A program made the translations under genes and the position numbers. Shown piece after piece: positions 57,372 to 64,000 of a DNA stretch of 64,000 bases; position 1 is the first letter of the stretch; every line of letters begins with the position of its first letter. The notes under the pieces are model-generated. The model was not told where the DNA came from. It did not search any database and worked only from the letters and a program-made list of their open reading frames with translations. Location: assembly GCA_012927585.1 (NCBI GenBank), contig JABBOY010000035.1:1-64000 (forward strand), given 5' to 3'. Source of the stretch: Glaciimonas sp. GTDB lineage: Bacteria > Pseudomonadota > Gammaproteobacteria > Burkholderiales > Burkholderiaceae_D.

Positions 57372-57467
57372 CTACAAACGGATTTATTGTATTGATCAGT
57401 CATTACCAGTGAATTAGACTTTTCACTTTTGTCATGCGTAGAGTGCTACAGAAAAACCCATTCCTCC

Positions 57468-57481
57468 TTAATGGATATCAA
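57468..57481. promoter_or_regulatory. FNR/Dnr-like box between nirS and nirE
   Basis: On the minus strand TTGATATCCATTAA matches TTGAT-N4-ATCAA at nine of ten positions. It lies about 170 bases from the nirS start and 95 bases from nirE and could serve both divergent genes. Confidence 0.5.
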
Positions 57482-57574
57482 TTTTATTTAGACAATGTAG
57501 CGTTAAATTGACGGCAACAAACCACGTTGCAGCGGCTTGGCGAGACAACCGGTAATAATGAGTGAGGAAAATCG

Positions 57575-58399
57575 TTGAATAACTTATCAATATCTAAAAA
57601 ACAACCTGATACACCTCAGAGTGAATCGCAGACAGGCGTCGTGTATCTGGTGGGTGCCGGCCCAGGCGACCCCGATTTACTAACGCTGCGCGCAGTGAAA
57701 CTGCTGCAGCAGGCGGATGTGGTTGTATACGACAATCTGGTCAGTGAAGATGTCGTCAATTTCGCTCGTCATGGTGCTCAAAGGATTTACGTAGGCAAGG
57801 AAAGAAGTCGGCATACCATGCCGCAGGAGAAAATCAACCAACTCCTGGTCACACTGGCAAAGGAAGGAAAAAAGGTTGTACGCTTGAAAGGTGGTGATCC
57901 ATTTATATTTGGGCGCGGCGGCGAGGAATTGGAAGTGCTGGTGGAGCACGCCATCCCGTTTGAAGTCGTCCCCGGCATTACCGCCGCAAATGGCGTTTCA
58001 TGCTATTCCGGCATTCCACTTACGCACCGGGATTATGCGCAATCCTGCCTGTTTGCCACAGGCCACCTGAAAGACGGCTCACTTGACCTGGACTGGCAAT
58101 CACTTACGCGGAAAAATCAGACAGTGGTGATTTATATGGGGTTGGGTGCGCTGGCTGAAATAGCGCAGCAGCTAATTGCTCACGGCATGCCAGCCGGCAT
58201 GCCTGCTGCAATTATTGAAAAAGGCACCACCAGTAATCAAAAAGTAGTTACCGGTACACTGGAAACGCTGCCCGACCTGGTACGTACACTGGGCCTGAAA
58301 TCCCCTTGCCTTATCATCGTTGGCCAAGTCGTCGCGTTGCACAAACGCCTGCAGTGGTTTGTGAGAGACAAAATTTCGCAAATGATACCGGCACGATAA
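57575..58399 (+). CDS. nirE: NirE, uroporphyrinogen-III C-methyltransferase
   Basis: A 274-residue SUMT enzyme that makes precorrin-2 from uroporphyrinogen III, the entry to heme d1 synthesis. [40 protein letters not shown] and [20 protein letters not shown] are the SAM-binding and active-site blocks. The start is probably TTG 57575, with GAGGAA seven bases upstream. It lies divergent from nirS rather than inside the operon; its location argues for NirE rather than a cobalamin CobA. Confidence 0.9.
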   Translation: MNNLSISKKQPDTPQSESQTGVVYLVGAGPGDPDLLTLRAVKLLQQADVVVYDNLVSEDVVNFARHGAQRIYVGKERSRHTMPQEKINQLLVTLAKEGKKVVRLKGGDPFIFGRGGEELEVLVEHAIPFEVVPGITAANGVSCYSGIPLTHRDYAQSCLFATGHLKDGSLDLDWQSLTRKNQTVVIYMGLGALAEIAQQLIAHGMPAGMPAAIIEKGTTSNQKVVTGTLETLPDLVRTLGLKSPCLIIVGQVVALHKRLQWFVRDKISQMIPAR

Positions 58400-58586
58400 A
58401 TCGTTTAACCCGGTATAAAGAACTTGGCTATTTTTGCCCAACCCCCAAAAAAGTAAAGTTAGGGAGAAGCCAAAGCAACAGCTACCGAACAGCAGGGCGC
58501 AGGCTAAATGTGACCAACCCCTCCCTCGAAAGGGTAAAACGAGCGAATTTCCTGTCTAACAGGAGGCGACTGGATCAATGCTTCGT

Positions 58587-58614
58587 GGAGTGTTGACATA
58601 AGTGCCAACACTCC
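58587..58614. terminator. Hairpin in the gene-free stretch 58400-58731
   Basis: GGAGTGTTG and CAACACTCC (58587-58595, 58606-58614) form a perfect 9-bp stem without a clear T run. It is the only structure I can support in this 330-base interval between nirE and the EamA gene. Confidence 0.5.
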
Positions 58615-58731
58615 ATGCACATCGACATGTACTTGAATGCAGCTTGATGCATGCCGCATGCTGTCGTTTCTGGATCGAACTTTATTTGGTGCGAACAACT
58701 GCGCCTGATTCAGTATTGCGACATCCCCCAC

Positions 58732-59610
58732 TCACGCAACGAGATCTCTCGTGACCAAAACAGACGAAACCAAAATCATCGCAAGACCCACAATGTTCTG
58801 AGCGTTGATTGTTTCTGAAAGAAACAGTACTGAAAAAATTACGCCGAATATCGGAGTCAAACAAAGCAAAATGGCCGACAAACTTGTGGGTATATATTTC
58901 ATGCCCAATAGGTAAAAGTAGAAGGACATCCCGTAAGCAAGCGCACCCGACGACACGGAATAGACATTGAACTGATCGACATGCAAGGAAAACTCGCCGC
59001 GCAACACCAAGTAGCCTATGACCAGGGCGGTGCAGTAGCTCAGTTGCCAAAACAATAGCGATTCCGCACGATTCTTTTCGCCCACAATGCGTGACGATAG
59101 GGTGACATAAATCGCCGCAAAGAGAGTACCGAGCAGGACGAGGTAGTCCCCCGAGTTGATCGATACGCCGGTCACAATATTCTCTTTGGTGGTCACAAGG
59201 ATGGCGCCGATGGTTGACAGGGCGCCCCAGAAGAGCGTGCGGGATGAGGCCCGGCCTCGAAAGAAGATAAACGACAGGCCAATGATCATCAGGCCTTCCA
59301 TCGACTGCAGGATCGTCGCGTTGATTGCGCTCGTTCGCCCAAGTCCGACGAGAACCAGGTAAAACGCTATGCCAGGTTCCAATATACCCAGCCAACCGTG
59401 CTTCCATTCTCGAAGAGATAGTTTCCCTGCGATCAATGTCACAGCCAGGATGCAGACCCAGGCAGAAATGAGTTGGACGACGAACAAGCTATTTTCATCT
59501 GCATTGCTCAGGCTGCGTTTGCTGAGCACCATCCCGCCTCCCCAGCAAAGCGTTGCCAGGATGGTCAACATGATCCCCTTCTGTTCACCTGTGTATGACT
59601 TCATTGGCAT
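58732..59610 (-). CDS. EamA/DMT-family exporter
   Basis: A 292-residue drug/metabolite transporter with ten hydrophobic segments in two EamA repeats (GIMLTILATLCWGGGMVLSK at the start; GALAYGMSFYFYLLGMKYIP in the second half). The usual role is export of small molecules or amino acids. It starts 3 bases after the end of the unrecognised gene 59614-60543, so the two form an operon. The base composition is less GC-rich than in the nir genes. Confidence 0.85.
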   Translation of the reverse strand: MPMKSYTGEQKGIMLTILATLCWGGGMVLSKRSLSNADENSLFVVQLISAWVCILAVTLIAGKLSLREWKHGWLGILEPGIAFYLVLVGLGRTSAINATILQSMEGLMIIGLSFIFFRGRASSRTLFWGALSTIGAILVTTKENIVTGVSINSGDYLVLLGTLFAAIYVTLSSRIVGEKNRAESLLFWQLSYCTALVIGYLVLRGEFSLHVDQFNVYSVSSGALAYGMSFYFYLLGMKYIPTSLSAILLCLTPIFGVIFSVLFLSETINAQNIVGLAMILVSSVLVTRDLVA

Positions 59611-59613
59611 ACA

Positions 59614-60543
59614 TCAATAGATCAGATCGGGCGAGTTTATTGCGCGTATCGGCGGAAACGGGTTGAAGTAGGCGGCCTCATCGTCGACCGGATACCCGTG
59701 GAACATGCCAAAATCGATCGATCCAATTTGATACTGGCGAGCGGTGAAATACTCAATCGTCAATGATTTCCAATCCTCGACGGAAGGGTCGCCCACCGCA
59801 GTCGGCACCTCGGTCAAGTAGCGCGGAATCAGAATATCCGTGTGGTAGCGTGCTGAGTAGTTTGCGATTGAAAAATTTTCGGGTACCGTGCCTGGTCGCT
59901 CGCCGAATGGACACGTATTTTTCGCGTCGATATTGTGCCAACTTGTCGGTGGCAGATCCTTCACTCCGATTCCACCATTTCCAATCGACTGCCACGCAAA
60001 TTTTCGAGTCTCAGTCAGTGCATCTTCGACGTCTTTGAACATGCTCTGTTTGACCATATTGTTCGCATAGTGACCGACGGCATTTACGGAAACGACCACA
60101 CCGCCGGGAACTCGGCGGTCGTGATTGGATGTCAAATGAGCCGTTGTGTGAAAAATGTTGACGCCCGCCTTGAAAAGATACAATTTTTCATCCATGTTAA
60201 GCGGCGCGGCTTCAGTATAAATAACATCAGGTTGGATCGGCCCGAACTCATGAAAAATGAACTCGGAAAATTTAGTGAAAATCTGGAGCAAGCTGCTTGA
60301 TGGCGAAATGCGGCTAAGTTTTTCAATGTTTAAAAAAAAGAGTGCCGCATCGCTCTCCCCGCGCCTACATTGGTCCTTCCAATCGCGTCGACATTGCCTG
60401 AGATATCGCTGAAGATGTGCATCACCTTGTGCAACATCCTGCTCATCAACGACGAAGACGGAAATCTGGATTCCACGCTTCTTCGCCGATCCCAAGTGCC
60501 CGATGATGCAAGGCTGTGATTTTTTTGCCCAATTGAACAACAT
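59614..60543 (-). CDS. Unrecognised protein paired with an EamA exporter
   Basis: A 309-residue soluble protein without signal peptide or membrane segments. I do not recognise the family. Distinct blocks that may help a search are FHTTAHLTSNHDRRVPGGVV, VVSVNAVGHYANNMVK, ENFSIANYSARYHTDI and IDFGMFHGYPVDDEAAYFNP; several His and Asp residues could bind a metal. It overlaps almost directly with the exporter gene, suggesting it makes or modifies the exported compound. ATG 60543 is the longest start; no strong ribosome site was seen. Confidence 0.6.
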   Translation of the reverse strand: MLFNWAKKSQPCIIGHLGSAKKRGIQISVFVVDEQDVAQGDAHLQRYLRQCRRDWKDQCRRGESDAALFFLNIEKLSRISPSSSLLQIFTKFSEFIFHEFGPIQPDVIYTEAAPLNMDEKLYLFKAGVNIFHTTAHLTSNHDRRVPGGVVVSVNAVGHYANNMVKQSMFKDVEDALTETRKFAWQSIGNGGIGVKDLPPTSWHNIDAKNTCPFGERPGTVPENFSIANYSARYHTDILIPRYLTEVPTAVGDPSVEDWKSLTIEYFTARQYQIGSIDFGMFHGYPVDDEAAYFNPFPPIRAINSPDLIY

Positions 60544-60755
60544 TTGAACAACATTTCTTTCTTCTCGGTTTTATCACTCGTTGAAAAAAGTTGTTTGTTT
60601 GCTTCGTCGATATCCGCCCCGTATGATGCCTCCTTGGAGTCATGGCAAGGTGCAGTTTCTATCAGTTCAATAGTTGCATGGAATTTCCTTGTTGGTAGCC
60701 GTGATACTCAACTTTCCGGCAGAAGTGGGCCGGCATCGTTGGTCAGGTCGAGGTT

Positions 60756-60810
60756 TTCTTGAATCACCTACGCCTCACGACCGTTCGTAGGTTTTGATTT
60801 GAATCAAGAA
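60756..60810. repeat. Imperfect inverted repeat in the gap 60544-61079
   Basis: TTCTTGAATCACCTACG (60756-60772) is partly complementary to the stretch 60786-60810 (CGTAGG ... GAATCAAGAA). The surrounding 500 bases hold no gene that I can support. Confidence 0.4.
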
Positions 60811-61079
60811 TTATTTGCCCCTCCATTGGTCGCGTCCATCCCCCATTCGGGGGATTCGTAAGTTTTCCACATTGATTCCTTGCTGCACCTCATGAACCCA
60901 CTCAGCGCTGATCGCAGCCGATCTGCATTGCAGCGGTGGTGGCCACGGGACGCGTAAATGAGGGCAAGCTCACCACGCGGCAATTAGGCCAAATGCGCCC
61001 ACCCACCCCCGAAATTCTGACACTTTGTAAAGACACCTACAAGCAAAGGCAATCAGCGACGATGCACGGTTTCACGGCT

Positions 61080-61178
61080 TCATGCGGTTGGCGTACCGAA
61101 GGCATCCCGCATTTGCCGCGCCCGCTTGGTCTGATCGGTGTGAAGGTACGCCGAGGTGGTGGAGATGTCAATGCCGGG
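61080..61178 (-). pseudogene. C-terminal tail of a tyrosine recombinase
   Basis: The minus-strand frame after a stop at 61179-61181 reads PGIDISTTSAYLHTDQTKRA, then RQMRDAFGTPTA, stop. ISTTSAYLHTD fits the catalytic-tyrosine segment at the end of integrase/XerC-type recombinases (G-x-x-x-I-x-T-T-x-x-Y-x-H). About 32 residues are left; the rest of the gene is gone. It marks former mobile DNA in this accessory stretch. Confidence 0.5.
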
Positions 61179-61384
61179 TTAATAAGGTACCGAATGACGC
61201 AACACGGCAATGTTTTCGAGCAGAAGATGACTTTCCCGGTTTGCCAGATTGACTGTAAAAAAATAGCTTGCTCCAGCCATATTTGCTCTGCGGTATCGCA
61301 TGCATTTCACCTGTCGATGTTGGGCTTCGCTTTGCTCCGCACCAACCTACGATTAACGCAGATTATTTCGAGCGTGTCATTTAG

Positions 61385-62452
61385 TCAATGCTTGTGTCGA
61401 TGGTGTGCGTCTGGAAAGTGGGCGTGGACGTGGGCGATCACGTCGTGGCGATGTTGATGGCTGTGGCTGGTGCCGGGTGCCACCAAACCATCATGCTCAT
61501 GCAGATGATGCGCGTCGTGGGCATGCGAATGGGAATGCTGGATCACTTCATGCGTATGCTGGTGCTCATGGCGCTCGGTCAGATGTAGCCAAATTCCCAC
61601 CGCCATACATGCCCCGGCAACCAGCAATGGCAGCGTTACCGATTCCCCCATCAGCACGGCAAGCACGGCGCCGAAAAATGGCGCAATCGAGAAATACGCT
61701 CCAGTGCGCGCGGTACCCAGGTGGCGCAGTCCGACCACAAACAGCACCAGACTAATTCCATACGCCAGCAATCCCACCACCAGCGCTTGTCCAATAATCA
61801 GCGCCCCCGGCATTCTGGCACCCAGCATCAAAGCCAGAGCCAGATTGACGCAGCCGGATACCAGACCCTTCACAGACGCGATCCACGACGCATCGGCAAG
61901 CGACACCTTGCGCGTCAAATTATTATCGATAGCCCAAGCAAAGCACCCGCCTAAAATAGCCAGCGCCGGCATCATCCCGGCAAAACTGAAATCCCCCGGC
62001 CAACTGAGAATACCCGCGCCGAGCACGATGGCAACCATGCCAAGCGCAATGCGCCGGTCGAAATTTTCCCTGAATACAAACCATGCCAGCAGCGCAGTAA
62101 ATACCCCTTCGGCATTTAATAAAAGAGATGCGCCTGAAGCTGGCATCCTGGTCAGGCCAATCATCAGCAGCACGGGGCCGGCTATGCCGCCAAAAATAAT
62201 AGCGCCGGCAAACCAGATCCATTCATTGGCGAGAAGACGCACCGCCGGAGCATGGATCAGAAACCGATACAGCGTCAGGCCAATGCCGGAACCCAAATAC
62301 AGCAATCCGGCCAGCATCCAGGGCGTAACGCCAGAACCATCAGAACTAACATTAAGTAGTGACTTTGCCAGCGGCGTTCCCGCGCCAAACAACAAGGCCG
62401 CACCAAGTGCTGCAGCTACACCCGGTTGCAACAATCCCTTTTTCCAGTACAT
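61385..62452 (-). CDS. EamA/DMT transporter with histidine-rich C-terminal tail
   Basis: A 355-residue transporter with ten hydrophobic segments in two EamA repeats (ALLFGAGTPLAKSLLNVSSD near the start; TGAYFSIAPFFGAVLAVLMG in the second repeat). After the last helix (VAGACMAVGIWLHL) comes a cytoplasmic tail of about 66 residues with about two dozen histidines in HxH patterns. Such tails bind divalent metals such as nickel, zinc or cobalt in other transporters, so metal export or metal-controlled transport is an inference. Confidence 0.85.
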   Translation of the reverse strand: MYWKKGLLQPGVAAALGAALLFGAGTPLAKSLLNVSSDGSGVTPWMLAGLLYLGSGIGLTLYRFLIHAPAVRLLANEWIWFAGAIIFGGIAGPVLLMIGLTRMPASGASLLLNAEGVFTALLAWFVFRENFDRRIALGMVAIVLGAGILSWPGDFSFAGMMPALAILGGCFAWAIDNNLTRKVSLADASWIASVKGLVSGCVNLALALMLGARMPGALIIGQALVVGLLAYGISLVLFVVGLRHLGTARTGAYFSIAPFFGAVLAVLMGESVTLPLLVAGACMAVGIWLHLTERHEHQHTHEVIQHSHSHAHDAHHLHEHDGLVAPGTSHSHQHRHDVIAHVHAHFPDAHHRHKH

Positions 62453-62590
62453 CTTGTATACCTTTGATTGATCGTGGCTGGCATGTCGTAATTAAATTAA
62501 TATATACAGGACGTCATGATATCGGCATTTCTTTTCAATCATTACCGGCCCAAATCTTGGGGCTTGTGTTACCGCCGACAATGCCAAAAA

Positions 62591-62854
62591 TTAACGTTTA
62601 ATTTGCGGATCCGGCAGTACCACATTTACATCCAGCACTTCCAGGTTGCCCTTGCGGTCAAGCGAAATCATGATGTCTTCCGCATTCACCTTGGTGTATT
62701 TGGATATGACTTCAATCAACTCCTTGTGCAGCGCTGGCAGAAAGTCATAGCCACCGCGGCCGCTACGTTCCCGGGCAATAATGATCTGCAGGCGTTCCTT
62801 AGCGGCAAACGCGCTGTTCGGCTTGTCTTTGAACAGGAATGAGAGCAGTGCCAT
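62591..62854 (-). CDS. minE: Cell division topological specificity factor MinE
   Basis: An 87-residue protein that stimulates MinD ATPase and drives pole-to-pole oscillation. The N-terminal membrane-targeting MALLSFLFKDKPNSAF and the MinD-contact helix AKERLQIIIARERS are followed by the dimerising topological domain. The start codon lies two bases before the last base of minD (overlap ATGA-like). Minus-strand order is minC, minD, minE. Confidence 0.95.
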   Translation of the reverse strand: MALLSFLFKDKPNSAFAAKERLQIIIARERSGRGGYDFLPALHKELIEVISKYTKVNAEDIMISLDRKGNLEVLDVNVVLPDPQIKR

Positions 62855-62855
62855 A

Positions 62856-63671
62856 TCACGCGCCTCCAAAAATGCGTTTGAATATTCCCGGCTTTTCGTA
62901 AGTCGTGAAGCGTAGCGGCACGTCCTCACCCAGAAAACGCGCCACCAGGTCTTCATAGGCTTCGGATACATCGCTGCCTTTGAGATGAATCGCAGGATTG
63001 CCCTGATTCGATGCATGCAGCACCGATTCCGATTCCGGGATGATGCCGACTAACGGAATGCGCAGGATTTCCTGCACATCCAGGTACGACAACATTTCGC
63101 CGGCCTCGACCCGCTTGGGCGAATAGCGTGTGATCAGCAAATGCTCCTTGACCGGCTCTCCGCCATTCAGCGCGCGGCGTGATTTAGCCTGGATGATACC
63201 CAGAATGCGGTCGGAATCACGCACCGACGATACCTCGGGATTGGTCACCACAATCGCTTCATCGGCAAAGGTCAGCGCCATCAATGCGCCGTGCTCGATA
63301 CCGGCCGGCGAATCGCAGATGATGTAAACGAAGCCCATTTTGGCCAGATCCTGCAGCACCCGCTCAACCCCTTCTTCCGACAGCGCATCCTTGTCGCGTG
63401 TTTGCGACGCCGGCAGGATGAACAGGTTGTCGCAATGCTTATCCTTGATCAGCGCCTGGTTCAGCGTTGCTTCCTGGTTGATGACATTGATCAAGTCATA
63501 CACTACACGCCGCTCGCAGCCCATGATCAGATCCAGGTTACGCAGGCCGACGTCGAAATCCAGCACCGCAGTCTTGTGACCGCGCATGGCCAGGCCGCTA
63601 GAAAAACTGGCGCTGGAGGTGGTCTTGCCGACACCGCCTTTGCCGGAAGTCACAACAATAATTTTTGCCAC
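62856..63671 (-). CDS. minD: Septum-site determining ATPase MinD
   Basis: A 271-residue ParA/MinD ATPase. The deviant Walker A is GKGGVGKTTSS (10-20), DFDVGLRNLDLIMG is the switch region, and the C-terminal amphipathic helix (YEKPGIFKRIFGG) binds membrane. It recruits MinC to the poles and prevents septum formation there. Confidence 0.95.
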   Translation of the reverse strand: MAKIIVVTSGKGGVGKTTSSASFSSGLAMRGHKTAVLDFDVGLRNLDLIMGCERRVVYDLINVINQEATLNQALIKDKHCDNLFILPASQTRDKDALSEEGVERVLQDLAKMGFVYIICDSPAGIEHGALMALTFADEAIVVTNPEVSSVRDSDRILGIIQAKSRRALNGGEPVKEHLLITRYSPKRVEAGEMLSYLDVQEILRIPLVGIIPESESVLHASNQGNPAIHLKGSDVSEAYEDLVARFLGEDVPLRFTTYEKPGIFKRIFGGA

Positions 63672-63709
63672 AAAAAAACTCCTTCAGAATACGAAATAAG
63701 AAATGCAGA

Positions 63710-64000
63710 TCAGAGCCGCGACGCAGGATTGAGTGGGACAATCTCGATCTTGTCGCCGACCAACCGGACTTGTGCCGGCTGTGGTGCCTGGTCTTGCGGA
63801 AAGCCGTTTTCAAAAGTACGATACATGCCGGCAATCGATACCAGCTCAGGCTCCATCACCATGGCAAAAATTCTGGCATCGGCATTGCCGCTGGCTCCAG
63901 CCAGCGCGCGGCCGCGTAATGGTGCATAGATATGGATGCTGCCATCGGCAATCACTTCGGCGCCGTTATTGACCGCCGCGGTGATGATCAGATCGACGCC
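63710..64000 (-). CDS. minC: Septum inhibitor MinC, C-terminal part (cut by window end)
   Basis: The last 96 residues of MinC. The right-handed beta-helix domain shows [35 protein letters not shown] and [20 protein letters not shown]. The frame is open through base 64000, so the N-terminal FtsZ-inhibiting domain lies beyond the window. It ends about 38 bases before minD. Confidence 0.93.
   Translation of the reverse strand, partial: GVDLIITAAVNNGAEVIADGSIHIYAPLRGRALAGASGNADARIFAMVMEPELVSIAGMYRTFENGFPQDQAPQPAQVRLVGDKIEIVPLNPASRL

Noticed and set aside
57395..57410. TTGATCAGTCATTA as a second FNR box before nirS
   Set aside because: Only one half-site fits; the right half differs from ATCAA at several positions.
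58306..58596. A 96-codon frame after nirE
   Set aside because: It overlaps the end of nirE, has an arginine/asparagine-rich unstructured translation and runs into a hairpin; no support for a gene.
58682..59407. A 241-codon open frame overlapping the EamA gene
   Set aside because: It is read in another frame of the transporter gene and its translation is Arg/Cys/His-rich without hydrophobic pattern, typical of a shadow frame.
60936..61457. A 173-codon plus-strand frame between the unknown gene and the His-rich transporter
   Set aside because: It overlaps the opposite-strand recombinase tail and the end of the transporter gene, has no ribosome site and no recognisable domain.

Overview
This 64 kb window looks like the chromosome of a denitrifying betaproteobacterium, most likely in or near the Oxalobacteraceae (Burkholderiales). 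That placement is an inference from gene content and codon use: a prpBCDE methylcitrate cluster with PrpR, glnA-ntrB-ntrC, minCDE, and a cd1-type nir cluster with a cNOR-type nor cluster. No rRNA or tRNA gene was seen.

Layout. 0-3.6 kb is a mobile scar: an IS3-family remnant, a truncated integron integrase, two clear attC sites with three small cassette genes, and an AlpA-type regulator. 3.9-12.9 kb holds xthA, a decayed isochorismatase-like gene and the propionate (2-methylcitrate) genes prpB-prpC-lipoprotein-prpD and prpE, with divergent prpR and a near-perfect sigma-54 promoter. 13-26 kb is housekeeping: kup, a COG2509-type flavoprotein, ntrC, ntrB, a DUF4124-like gene, glnA with NtrC sites and a sigma-54-like promoter, a rhodanese and the molybdenum cofactor genes moaA, mobA and moeA. 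26.2-35.7 kb is a nested mobile region. A Tn3-family transposon with both ends and a 5-bp target duplication (26352-31020), carrying a glutathione S-transferase gene, has split an older resolvase gene. Beyond it lie arsM and aquaporin remnants and an amino-acid dioxygenase / ACT / LysE-exporter operon between further Tn3 and IS256 fragments.

36-42.5 kb is the nitric oxide reductase operon norCBEF-norQ-polyferredoxin-norD, with an NsrR-like site and an FNR-type box upstream. 42.8-48.5 kb holds rmuC, an FtsX-family permease and an adenosine/adenine deaminase. 48.7-58.4 kb is the nitrite reductase and heme d1 cluster nirSMCF-DL-GHJN with divergent nirE. 58.7-62.5 kb is accessory DNA: an EamA exporter beside an unrecognised protein, a tyrosine-recombinase tail, and an EamA transporter with a very histidine-rich tail. 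The window ends in minE, minD and partial minC.

How the parts fit. The nir and nor clusters give nitrite to NO to N2O respiration. The Moco genes would support a molybdenum nitrate reductase, but neither that enzyme nor nosZ is in the window. The most distinctive items are the integron remnant, the nested transposon, the dioxygenase/ACT/LysE trio (which appears frameshifted), a polyferredoxin between norQ and norD, a lipoprotein inside the prp operon, and a four-copy dispersed palindrome at 13.0, 16.9, 26.1 and 47.3 kb.
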